Shown: positions 1-5,400 of the stretch, piece by piece
How the letters are laid out: every line of letters starts with the position of its first letter
Position numbering within the stretch: position 1 is the first letter of the stretch
Source: JAVBQJ01 sp045532655
GTDB lineage: Bacteria; Verrucomicrobiota; Lentisphaeria; Victivallales; Victivallaceae
Assembly: GCA_045532655.1 (NCBI GenBank)
Contig: JAZSGI010000052.1
Location: 1 to 5,400 of the forward strand
DNA length: 5,400 nucleotides
Direction of reading: 5' to 3'
The notes under the pieces: model-generated
The model's database searches: none
What the model was told of the DNA's origin: nothing
The model's input: only the letters and a program-made list of their open reading frames with translations
Position numbers and translations under genes: made by a program

Positions 1-2048
1 GAATTGCGGGCATTGACATCCGCTCCGGCATCAATGATACTCTTCGCCGCCTGCGGCAATCCCATACAATAATGCAATGCTGTATTCCCTGCTTCATCAG
101 CATGGGTCGCATCCGCTCCGTTATCGGCAAGGTATACTGCAATATCTTCTTCCCGCAGTATCAATGCAGATATCAACGGAGTTTCTCCATTCAATGCGGC
201 ACAATTTATATCCACACCGTTTTGCAACAGTATTTTTACGATCTCCGCTTTGTCCGGAGAGGAACTTTCCAGAATCTGATGCAGCACATTGCCACGGTCA
301 CTTCTGCGTTTATGCAGCTCTGCACCGGCGGCAATAAGCATTTCCACATCTGCCGCCCTGCCGGAAGATACAGCAAGGTATATGATGGGTATATCTTCCC
401 CGGCTTCGATCACGGCTCCGTGTTCAAGCAAATATTCCACCATGTTCCAGACTCCGCAATTTGCAGCATTCCTGACCACAGAAATGTTACGGTTTGTCCT
501 GACATTCACATCAGCTCCCGCCTGTACAAGCATATCTGCAACAGTCTCAAAACCGCCTGATACCGCAAAATAAAGAGCACTTTCGCCACGGTTGCTTAAA
601 CTGTTGACATCGGCACCGTTGGCAATAAGAAACTTTACAGCAGCGATATTTCCAGCCAATGCAGCATACATAAGCGGGGTCATATTATCATCATCACGGC
701 TGTTGACATCGGCTCCATAATCCAGAAGCAGCTGCAAACTTTCGTAATCCCCGGTAGCTGCAGCATAGAATACCGGAGTACGGTGAAAGTCATCAACTGC
801 ACACGCCCCGGCTCCTCCCTCCAGAAGGATACGGTACATTCCGGCAGATTTCGCCAGCCTCAACGTTCCGGCAGTTGATGCACCGGCAGCAAGAAGTTCG
901 CGGGCAAAATCTTTCATATCCCGGCTGACAGCATACTGCAGCACACTTAATCCGGAAGGCAGCACTGCATCAGGAGCAACTCCTGCAGCAAAGAGTTTTC
1001 GCAACACTGCAGGCTCTCCGGCACTCAGGCAGATGCGTATCCCGCCATGATCCGCTACAGAAAAGTAACTGCCGTTCTGCAGCAAAACTCCTGCTGCCGC
1101 ATACTCGTCAGCCAAGATGGCATAATCGGCAGGCGTACGTTTCTCATGATCAACAACAGCAGCGTCAGCCCCGGCGGCGATGAGAACTCTGATTAATTCA
1201 ACATTTCCGCCTTTTGCGGCAAAATGCAGATTCAAAGGATAATGTATTCCGGCATTATCAAACCTGCTGTTAAACAAGGCAAAAAGTTCCGTCGAACCGG
1301 CAAGAAGTATTTCCTGCAACAGTTTTTCCCTGTCAAAAAATACATGTTCAGCTTCTGCCCGGTCAAGAACAAAAGCCAATTTTTCCGGAGAACTTATAAA
1401 TCCGGAAACCGGAAGTTCCAGATGCATTTTTTCTCCGGCAAATTTGAGCATTTCAAGAGAACAACCCCTGTATAAAGCAGAAATAATACGGCCATCCTGC
1501 CAATACTGTTCCGGAGTTGTTTCAAGTAAAAACTCCATTACATCCAAACATGGAGTTCCGGCAGCAGCGGCAAGGAGCCTTGGATCGCCCAATCTGTCAA
1601 AACCAAGTTCCCGGTACTCCCGCAACAGTTCGATATCACCATAGGCAGCCGCATATACAGCTTTTTCCAGTGACGGCACATTCATATCTGTTCCGGCATA
1701 AAAGGAAAGAACCGGAGCGAAATAATCCCGATTTGCCGGATCTTTGCGCCATGCCTCGCGAAGATCTTCAAAGGGGGAGTTTTCCGCTTCAAAAAACACA
1801 GAATCACCTTCCACCTCCTCCTCAAGAAACATTTGTACGGCAGCGGCCTCATCCCTGGCATCCAACGATTCCATACCCAGCTGATAAACAACAGCAAGTA
1901 TCATCCAGACAATGATCGCTATACACCAGAATACTACCGTAAAAATTCTTTTACGTCTTGATACCGGGGGCTTACCGGCGGATATTTCCACACCGGTATT
2001 ATCTGTTTCTGTACCCATTTGTACAGTATCTTCGTCAGTATTATGCAT
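1..2048 (-). CDS. Membrane-anchored ankyrin-repeat protein (C-terminus cut by window edge)
   Basis: An open frame of 682 codons runs from an ATG at 2048 to the left edge without a stop, so the C-terminus is missing. Residues 1-34 are polar and end in a basic cluster (RRKR, 31-34). A hydrophobic helix of about 21 residues follows (35-55, IFTVVFWCIAIIVWMILAVV). There is no cleavage site, so this looks like a signal anchor with the N-terminus inside and the rest in the periplasm or outside. Residues about 125-270 hold degenerate ankyrin-like helices. From about 270 onward there are at least 11 ankyrin repeats with the usual GADVN turns and TPL/ALH helix starts. Several turns are exactly 99 bases (33 residues) apart, for example at 702, 603 and 504. 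Ankyrin repeats bind protein partners; the partner here is unknown. The start is supported by AGGAG nine bases upstream. The ankyrin fold is certain; the topology is inferred from charge and hydrophobicity. Confidence 0.93.
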   Translation of the reverse strand, partial: MHNTDEDTVQMGTETDNTGVEISAGKPPVSRRKRIFTVVFWCIAIIVWMILAVVYQLGMESLDARDEAAAVQMFLEEEVEGDSVFFEAENSPFEDLREAWRKDPANRDYFAPVLSFYAGTDMNVPSLEKAVYAAAYGDIELLREYRELGFDRLGDPRLLAAAAGTPCLDVMEFLLETTPEQYWQDGRIISALYRGCSLEMLKFAGEKMHLELPVSGFISSPEKLAFVLDRAEAEHVFFDREKLLQEILLAGSTELFALFNSRFDNAGIHYPLNLHFAAKGGNVELIRVLIAAGADAAVVDHEKRTPADYAILADEYAAAGVLLQNGSYFSVADHGGIRICLSAGEPAVLRKLFAAGVAPDAVLPSGLSVLQYAVSRDMKDFARELLAAGASTAGTLRLAKSAGMYRILLEGGAGACAVDDFHRTPVFYAAATGDYESLQLLLDYGADVNSRDDDNMTPLMYAALAGNIAAVKFLIANGADVNSLSNRGESALYFAVSGGFETVADMLVQAGADVNVRTNRNISVVRNAANCGVWNMVEYLLEHGAVIEAGEDIPIIYLAVSSGRAADVEMLIAAGAELHKRRSDRGNVLHQILESSSPDKAEIVKILLQNGVDINCAALNGETPLISALILREEDIAVYLADNGADATHADEAGNTALHYCMGLPQAAKSIIDAGADVNARN

Positions 2049-2057
2049 TATGTTATT

Positions 2058-2062
2058 CTCCT
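2058..2062 (-). promoter_or_regulatory. Ribosome binding site of the ankyrin gene
   Basis: AGGAG on the minus strand lies nine bases before the ATG at 2048. It fixes that ATG as the start and places the basic cluster and membrane anchor inside the protein. Confidence 0.75.
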
Positions 2063-2078
2063 TGACAAGTGTTTTCCT

Positions 2079-2107
2079 ACTATACAGCTGTTTCCGGAGA
2101 AATACAA
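2079..2107 (-). promoter_or_regulatory. Candidate sigma-70-type promoter for the ankyrin gene
   Basis: On the minus strand, TTGTAT (2107-2102) is followed after exactly 17 bases by TATAGT (2084-2079). These differ from the -35 and -10 consensus by two bases and one base. Transcription would begin near 2072, giving a leader of about 24 bases that contains the AGGAG site. The element lies wholly within the 63-base gap after the terminase stop, so the ankyrin gene may be transcribed independently of it. This is a sequence match only. Confidence 0.5.
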
Positions 2108-2111
2108 ATCA

Positions 2112-3377
2112 TCATGCCATAAAAGCACGGAATTTCCTGTCGCCATACCCGTGCGCAAGACAGGTTATCGCCCATACCAGGGCATCCATTCGGTCAGGGC
2201 TTTTTTCACTCTCTTTGCCTGTATAGCCGGTCATCTCCTCTTCCAGTTCAGCAAATACCCCGGCATGATGCACCAGTCCCTGTTCGTAAAGAGCTGCAAC
2301 AGGTTCAGCACGGGTTATTTTGCCGCGACTCGCCCGGACAGGCAGAAAAGGAATATCCCCTTCGGCGTGGCGCAGGGCAAATTCCACCAGTTCCCCTCCA
2401 TTATTCACTTCTCCGGCAACTCTGTCGGCGGAAAACCGCCTGTATTCACGGACAACTCTTTCCACCCATACCCCTACAGTACCGCGGCAGCTGGCATCTG
2501 CCAAAACATAATAATGCCCTTCCCTGCTCATTCCGCAGGTCACTATCCCGGTCAAATCCGAGTTGCCGCCGCTGGACACTGCCGGATCTACGCCGACAAC
2601 TATACGGTACAGGGGCGGTACGGTAACAACACGGTTTGCGGTAATATTGCCCTGCTGCCATAATGCCCCTTCCCTGTCCTCAAGCCAGCGTCCTTCCAGA
2701 AAACGCATACGCTGGATCTCACTTAATCCGGCAAGGGTATTCTGTATATATTTATCCGGCAGATTTGCGGCATTCCCGCCCGGATTCATGACCATACTGG
2801 CGTAATTGTCAGGGAAAAGCAGAGCATTGCCTGTTTCCGGTTCAGTTTTCTGTACAAAAAGTTTGTAGCTCCAATGAGATTTTCCCGGAGGATTGCAATC
2901 GTAATACGCTTTGCATTTAAGAGCAGTTTTCTGCGCCAGACGGGTAAGAGCCACAGCAACGGCCTGATAGGACATTTCCGAACATTCGTTAAAATAAACA
3001 GTAGCAAATTCCCTGCCGAGTATCTTGTCGGTACGATCCCCGGAATCCAAACCGGCACAGCATATTTCCGACCCGTTTGCAAAATTCAACTGCAATTCTG
3101 AAATATTTTTTGTATAATGCACTCCAGGAAAAGCCAGCCGCAACACTTTCGGCATGGTATCTGCCCATATCGAGGAACGGATGCTGTTCGTATGCAATCG
3201 CAATACGAGATGACGGCTGCCGGGAGCCCGTAATGCTCTGACGATCAACGCATAAATAAGTATGAAACTCTTGCCGGAACGGGAACCACCGAAGAGAAGT
3301 ATGTTCCCCTGGTCTCCGGTAAGAAGCAGCAATGCTTTCTGCTGGTCAGGGGTCTTTTTGAATCTTTGTTGTGCCAT
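2112..3377 (-). CDS. terL: Phage-type terminase large subunit (DNA-packaging ATPase/nuclease)
   Basis: Terminase large subunits drive DNA into phage proheads with an N-terminal ATPase and cut the concatemer with a C-terminal RNase H-like nuclease. In this 421-residue protein the ATPase has a Walker A at 30-37 (GGSRSGKS), a Walker B strand ending in acidic residues at 125-134 (ATVYFNECSE), and a coupling motif at 158-164 (YYDCNPP). The nuclease shows VGVDPA with D264, GEVNNGGE with E323, and RMDALVWA with D398, which are the expected metal-binding acids. The stretch around 346-403 (LPVRASRGKITRAEPVAALYE, then SPDRMDALVWA) resembles, from memory, the COG5323 group that includes gene transfer agent terminases. 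Length is normal for the family. The start at 3377 is preferred over the in-frame ATG at 3386 because AAGGAAGGA sits 8 bases before the former and runs into the latter. No portal, capsid or small-terminase gene flanks it here. Family assignment is firm; a packaging role is not shown. Confidence 0.93.
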   Translation of the reverse strand: MAQQRFKKTPDQQKALLLLTGDQGNILLFGGSRSGKSFILIYALIVRALRAPGSRHLVLRLHTNSIRSSIWADTMPKVLRLAFPGVHYTKNISELQLNFANGSEICCAGLDSGDRTDKILGREFATVYFNECSEMSYQAVAVALTRLAQKTALKCKAYYDCNPPGKSHWSYKLFVQKTEPETGNALLFPDNYASMVMNPGGNAANLPDKYIQNTLAGLSEIQRMRFLEGRWLEDREGALWQQGNITANRVVTVPPLYRIVVGVDPAVSSGGNSDLTGIVTCGMSREGHYYVLADASCRGTVGVWVERVVREYRRFSADRVAGEVNNGGELVEFALRHAEGDIPFLPVRASRGKITRAEPVAALYEQGLVHHAGVFAELEEEMTGYTGKESEKSPDRMDALVWAITCLAHGYGDRKFRAFMA

Positions 3378-3435
3378 AAATATCATCCTTCCTTGATCAG
3401 CAGGAGGACAAGCGTCTGAAAAAAAGGCACAACAA
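3366..3435. repeat. 10-base perfect inverted repeat spanning the terminase start
   Basis: TTGTTGTGCC at 3366-3375 is the exact reverse complement of GGCACAACAA at 3426-3435, with 50 bases between. In the leftward transcript the downstream arm covers the last base of the terminase start codon plus the next three codons. The loop would hold the ribosome binding site. Pairing does not extend beyond 10 bases on either side, and a match of this length could arise by chance in a window this size. Confidence 0.3.
3386..3394 (-). promoter_or_regulatory. Ribosome binding site deciding the terminase start
   Basis: The purine run AAGGAAGGA on the minus strand is 8 bases from the ATG at 3377, a normal spacing. 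The alternative ATG at 3386 overlaps the last base of the run, which leaves too little space. The start at 3377 is therefore favoured, removing three residues (MIF) from the longest frame. Confidence 0.6.
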
Positions 3436-3443
3436 TACGAAAA

Positions 3444-3839
3444 TTAAGAACTTACACGCTTACTGACAAAAACAAGATCAGTTATTTTTTCATTACCGGT
3501 ATATTCATTGACACGCTTGCAAAGTAAATTCTTCATTCGGCGCAGTTCCATCTGCCACGCCGGATGATCTACTGAAACAAAGAGTTTTGAATTCTCCCTG
3601 CGGATCACCTGTGAATGTTCTGCAAGTTTTTCGCCGACAATATAATGCCAATTCTGACGGATGGTGTTCATCTCCATAACTTCAGCTCCTGCAGTCTTGC
3701 CCCAGAAAGCATCCAATTCCTCCTCTATAGAACGCATCCGTGGAGTATGTACCGCCATTTCGGTAAAAGCATAATCACTTCCATACCAGTCAGCAAGCAG
3801 TTTCTGCCGCTGATAAAGTTTCCACTCTTCTTTTTTCAC
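3444..3839 (-). CDS. dciA: DUF721/DciA-like protein, probable replicative helicase loader or operator
   Basis: DUF721 proteins include DciA, the widespread bacterial factor that helps load the replicative helicase DnaB in species lacking DnaC or DnaI. In this 131-residue protein, residues about 55-125 carry the family pattern: NWHYIVGEKLAEHS (63-76), then LFVSVDHPAWQMELRRMK (86-103), then a helix with KRVNEYTG and a final strand ITDLVFV. The N-terminal 50 residues are charged and less conserved, as is common. I place the start at the GTG at 3839: it overlaps the upstream gene's stop in the sequence GTGA and has GGAG ten bases before it. The frame stays open further upstream to 3950, but that part lies inside the preceding gene and has no family similarity. 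The 4-base overlap implies translational coupling. The domain assignment is strong; the exact helicase-loading role is inferred from the family. Confidence 0.87.
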   Translation of the reverse strand: MKKEEWKLYQRQKLLADWYGSDYAFTEMAVHTPRMRSIEEELDAFWGKTAGAEVMEMNTIRQNWHYIVGEKLAEHSQVIRRENSKLFVSVDHPAWQMELRRMKNLLCKRVNEYTGNEKITDLVFVSKRVSS

Positions 3840-4213
3840 ATCACATCTGCTCCGAGCATTGCCAGAGGCAGCAGCAGCACATGAAAACCCAGTTTGAACG
3901 GTGCGATCACCCCCTGACCAACCAACCGGCAGCCATCCCGGAAAAACCACGGTGCCCCGACAGTACAGGCAATCAATCCCACTGGGAGTTTAAGTACATC
4001 AACAATGTCAAAAACGATCTGTACCATTGCACGCAAACCGGAGACGAATCCCTTTTCGGCATAAGGGGACATGCGGTCAGCCATACGGATGGCAAAGGGA
4101 GCAAGCACGGCCCATGAAACCGGGTCTGCCGCCTGCACCTCCGGCACAGTGGCAAAACCGCCGAAAACAAAAGTGCAGCTTAAAATAAGCAATAAAAATC
4201 TTCGATATATCAT
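3836..4213 (-). CDS. Small secreted or membrane-associated protein of unknown function
   Basis: This 125-residue protein begins with a clear signal peptide: basic RR at 4-5, hydrophobic core 6-20, and a likely signal peptidase I site after VQA (26-28). The mature part has two hydrophobic, helix-like segments (about 64-91 and 98-120) broken by glycine, proline and charged residues. It includes DVLKLPVG (72-79), GAPWFFRDG (86-94) and VGQGVIAPFKLG (98-109). The segments could be amphipathic or membrane-embedded. The layout of a short exported protein with a YxxKGxxxG stretch (51-59) faintly recalls the small exosortase-associated family TIGR04073, but I cannot confirm that. It shares a 4-base stop/start overlap with the DciA-like gene downstream. 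No ribosome binding site precedes the ATG, and a promoter candidate placed just upstream suggests a leaderless message. The gene is probably real; its function is unknown. Confidence 0.75.
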   Translation of the reverse strand: MIYRRFLLLILSCTFVFGGFATVPEVQAADPVSWAVLAPFAIRMADRMSPYAEKGFVSGLRAMVQIVFDIVDVLKLPVGLIACTVGAPWFFRDGCRLVGQGVIAPFKLGFHVLLLPLAMLGADVM

Positions 4214-4222
4214 AATAACAGC

Positions 4223-4251
4223 AATATATACCCATTTTACAGCAAATGCAA
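4223..4251 (-). promoter_or_regulatory. Candidate promoter of the leftward secreted protein/dciA unit
   Basis: On the minus strand, TTGCAT (4251-4246) is followed after exactly 17 bases by TATATT (4228-4223). A start seven bases after the -10 box would fall at an A at 4216, only three bases before the ATG at 4213. That would give an almost leaderless transcript, in keeping with the missing ribosome binding site. This is sequence evidence only. Confidence 0.42.
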
Positions 4252-4363
4252 AAAATTTCTCGTTTTTTTTTATGTTTTTCAGGTTTCACAGGCACTATAT
4301 ATGTTTTTTTTGCAAAAAAACAGGAATATTTTGCATTTTTCCACCTGCATCCGGCTTTGCAGT
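4252..4363. other. AT-rich divergent intergenic segment with long A and T tracts
   Basis: The middle of the 203-base divergent gap is much richer in A and T than the flanking genes. It contains AAAAAA ending at 4255, T9 at 4263-4271, T5 at 4275-4279, and a perfect palindrome T7-GC-A7 at 4305-4320. The hexamer TTTGCA or its complement recurs around the gap, at about 4246-4251, 4330-4335, 4356-4361 and 4363-4368. A small inverted pair CTGCA/TGCAG lies at 4345-4362. No convincing gene is present. Such tracts often bend DNA and can serve as binding sites for regulators or nucleoid proteins, but nothing here identifies one. Confidence 0.45.
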
Positions 4364-4392
4364 TTGCAAAATCCTTCTGCACATATTAAATT
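4364..4392 (+). promoter_or_regulatory. Weak candidate promoter for nagA
   Basis: TTGCAA (4364-4369) and TAAATT (4387-4392) are 17 bases apart, each matching four of six consensus bases. A transcript starting near 4399 would carry the AAAGGA site upstream of nagA. The region has many AT-rich hexamers, so this could be a chance match. I saw no recognisable NagC or NagR/YvoA operator. Confidence 0.25.
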
Positions 4393-4402
4393 TATAAAAA
4401 TG

Positions 4403-4408
4403 AAAGGA
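4403..4408 (+). promoter_or_regulatory. Ribosome binding site of nagA
   Basis: AAAGGA lies 8 bases before the ATG at 4417. It supports that start over the in-frame ATG four codons later at 4429, which has only an A-rich stretch before it. Confidence 0.65.
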
Positions 4409-4416
4409 TACTTAAT

Positions 4417-5400
4417 ATGAACCAAAAAATGCTTATACGCAATGCCCGTGTCGTTTCCCCGGGATACGACGTTCCCAATGCCGCTGTGTTGGTAGAAGAT
4501 GGAATGATCGCTGAAATTTTTGTCGGCGGCAAAGCAGATAATGCCCCTGCATGTGACTGTGTTTATGATGCAGGCGGCAATACTCTTGTCCCCGGATTTA
4601 TTGATGTGCACTGCCACGGCAGAGCCGGATTCGACTTTTGCGACGGCGACAGCGACGGCATGCTTGCCATGTGCAAGTCAAAACTTTCGGAGGGTGTTAC
4701 CTCATGGCTGCCGACAACATTGACTTTGCCGGAAAAAGATCTGACCGCCGCATTGGAAACTGCCAAAAAGTATGCCGAATCAGGATCCCCATACGCCAAA
4801 GTCCCCGGGGTACATCTGGAAGGCCCTTTTATCAACCCCGCCTGTCTGGGGGCTCAAAATCCTGACTTTGTCAGGCTTCCTGATATTGAGGAAGTCAAAC
4901 GTCTTAACAGTATTTATCCGGTAAAAAAGATCTCTTATGCAGTGGAAGTTGACGGCGGCACAGAATTCGCCTCGCAGGTGCTTGCCCTTGGTATTACACC
5001 GAGTTGTGTACACACAAAAGCCACTTATGCCCAGCTTAAAGAAGCAATGCAGTACGGCCTTAACAGCCTGAGCCATTTCTGTAATCAGATGACTCCGCTC
5101 CATCACCGTGATATCGGTGTTGTAGGGGCAGGTTTTATGGAACAGGAACTTTTTATCGAAATGATCTGCGATAAAATCCACCTGTGTGCAGATATGATCA
5201 AACTCATATTCAAAATCAAACGCAATGACCGCATCCAGTTGATCTCTGATGCCATGCGTGCATCGGGCATGCCTGACGGCAATTACACTCTCGGCGGTTT
5301 GCCGGTCGTTGTAGCAGAAGGTGCAGCACGCCTTGCCTCCAATGGAGCCCTTGCCGGCAGCGTACTCAACATAAATACTGCACTTAAAAATGTTTATTCA
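4417..5400 (+). CDS. nagA: N-acetylglucosamine-6-phosphate deacetylase (C-terminus cut by window edge)
   Basis: NagA (EC 3.5.1.25) removes the acetyl group from N-acetylglucosamine 6-phosphate, giving glucosamine 6-phosphate and acetate in the cytoplasm. It feeds amino sugars from chitin, mucin or cell-wall recycling into glycolysis or wall synthesis. The window holds 328 of the roughly 380 residues usual for the family. Visible motifs of the amidohydrolase barrel are PGFIDVHCHG with H65 and H67, HLEGPF with the metal ligand E135, H199 in VHTKATY, H220 in SLSHFCNQMTPLHHRD, H255 in DKIHLCAD, the catalytic D278 in LISDAMRASGMPDG, and a late LAGS motif. The HxH pair is the Bacillus-type two-metal arrangement, unlike the E. 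coli enzyme, which lacks it. The first ~55 residues form the usual beta-sandwich segment. The gene diverges from the leftward genes, and no nagB or transporter is in view. Confidence 0.95.
   Translation, partial: MNQKMLIRNARVVSPGYDVPNAAVLVEDGMIAEIFVGGKADNAPACDCVYDAGGNTLVPGFIDVHCHGRAGFDFCDGDSDGMLAMCKSKLSEGVTSWLPTTLTLPEKDLTAALETAKKYAESGSPYAKVPGVHLEGPFINPACLGAQNPDFVRLPDIEEVKRLNSIYPVKKISYAVEVDGGTEFASQVLALGITPSCVHTKATYAQLKEAMQYGLNSLSHFCNQMTPLHHRDIGVVGAGFMEQELFIEMICDKIHLCADMIKLIFKIKRNDRIQLISDAMRASGMPDGNYTLGGLPVVVAEGAARLASNGALAGSVLNINTALKNVYS

Noticed and set aside
72..573. Overlapping plus-strand open frames opposite the ankyrin gene
   Set aside because: They are antisense shadows of the ankyrin frame; their translations are low-complexity mixtures rich in C, H, P and R with no domain pattern.
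3..810. Regular 99-base periodicity that might look like a repeat array or CRISPR
   Set aside because: The period equals 33 codons and the conserved bases encode GADVN turns in one continuous frame, so it is ankyrin-repeat coding sequence.
2019..2663. A 214-codon plus-strand open frame opposite the terminase
   Set aside because: It lies antisense to a protein with complete terminase motifs, and it shows no recognisable domain or ribosome binding site.
3840..3950. N-terminal extension of the DUF721 frame
   Set aside because: The extension lies inside the upstream secreted-protein gene, has no family similarity, and the GTG at 3839 with a 4-base overlap explains the arrangement better.
4160..4213. 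Lipobox in the small secreted protein (cysteine at residue 13)
   Set aside because: The hydrophobic core before the cysteine is only about six residues and the -1 to -3 residues fit poorly, whereas a good signal peptidase I site follows at VQA (26-28).
4312..4341. GCAAAA/TTTTGC stem followed by a T-run as an intrinsic terminator
   Set aside because: The stem is six mostly A-T pairs and no plus-strand gene ends upstream of it; it is better explained by the AT-rich nature of the gap.
4077..4617. Minus-strand open frames across the divergent gap and the start of nagA
   Set aside because: Their translations mirror the AT-rich tracts (runs of K, F and Y) and overlap the clear nagA and secreted-protein frames.

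Overview
The window reads as chromosomal DNA of a Gram-negative-type bacterium of middling GC content. It holds five protein-coding genes, two of them cut by the window ends. No tRNA, rRNA, CRISPR array or insertion sequence is visible. The mix of genes (a DUF721/DciA-type replication protein, a large membrane-anchored ankyrin protein, a small secreted protein faintly like exosortase-associated families, and a two-histidine N-acetylglucosamine-6-phosphate deacetylase) would fit the Planctomycetes-Verrucomicrobia-Lentisphaerae group. That placement is an inference from gene content alone and is held weakly.

Layout: four genes run leftward (minus strand) from about 4213 down to position 1. In transcription order they are a small secreted or membrane protein (4213-3836), a DUF721/DciA-like protein overlapping it by 4 bases (3839-3444), a phage-type terminase large subunit (3377-2112), and a long ankyrin-repeat protein (2048 to beyond position 1). 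The first two look translationally coupled. The terminase follows after 66 bases with its own strong ribosome binding site. The ankyrin gene has a good promoter candidate in the 63-base gap before it. On the plus strand, nagA starts at 4417 and runs off the right edge. It diverges from the leftward genes across a 203-base AT-rich region that has long A and T tracts and promoter-like elements facing both ways.

The genes do not form one obvious pathway. nagA is amino-sugar catabolism, the DciA-like protein belongs to replication initiation, and the ankyrin protein is predicted to present its repeats outside the cytoplasm. The terminase is the oddity: its ATPase and nuclease motifs look intact, yet no portal, capsid, small terminase or integrase gene is next to it. 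The best leads are this isolated terminase, the extracytoplasmic ankyrin protein, and the coupling of a secreted protein to a replication factor under a promoter that appears to give a leaderless transcript.
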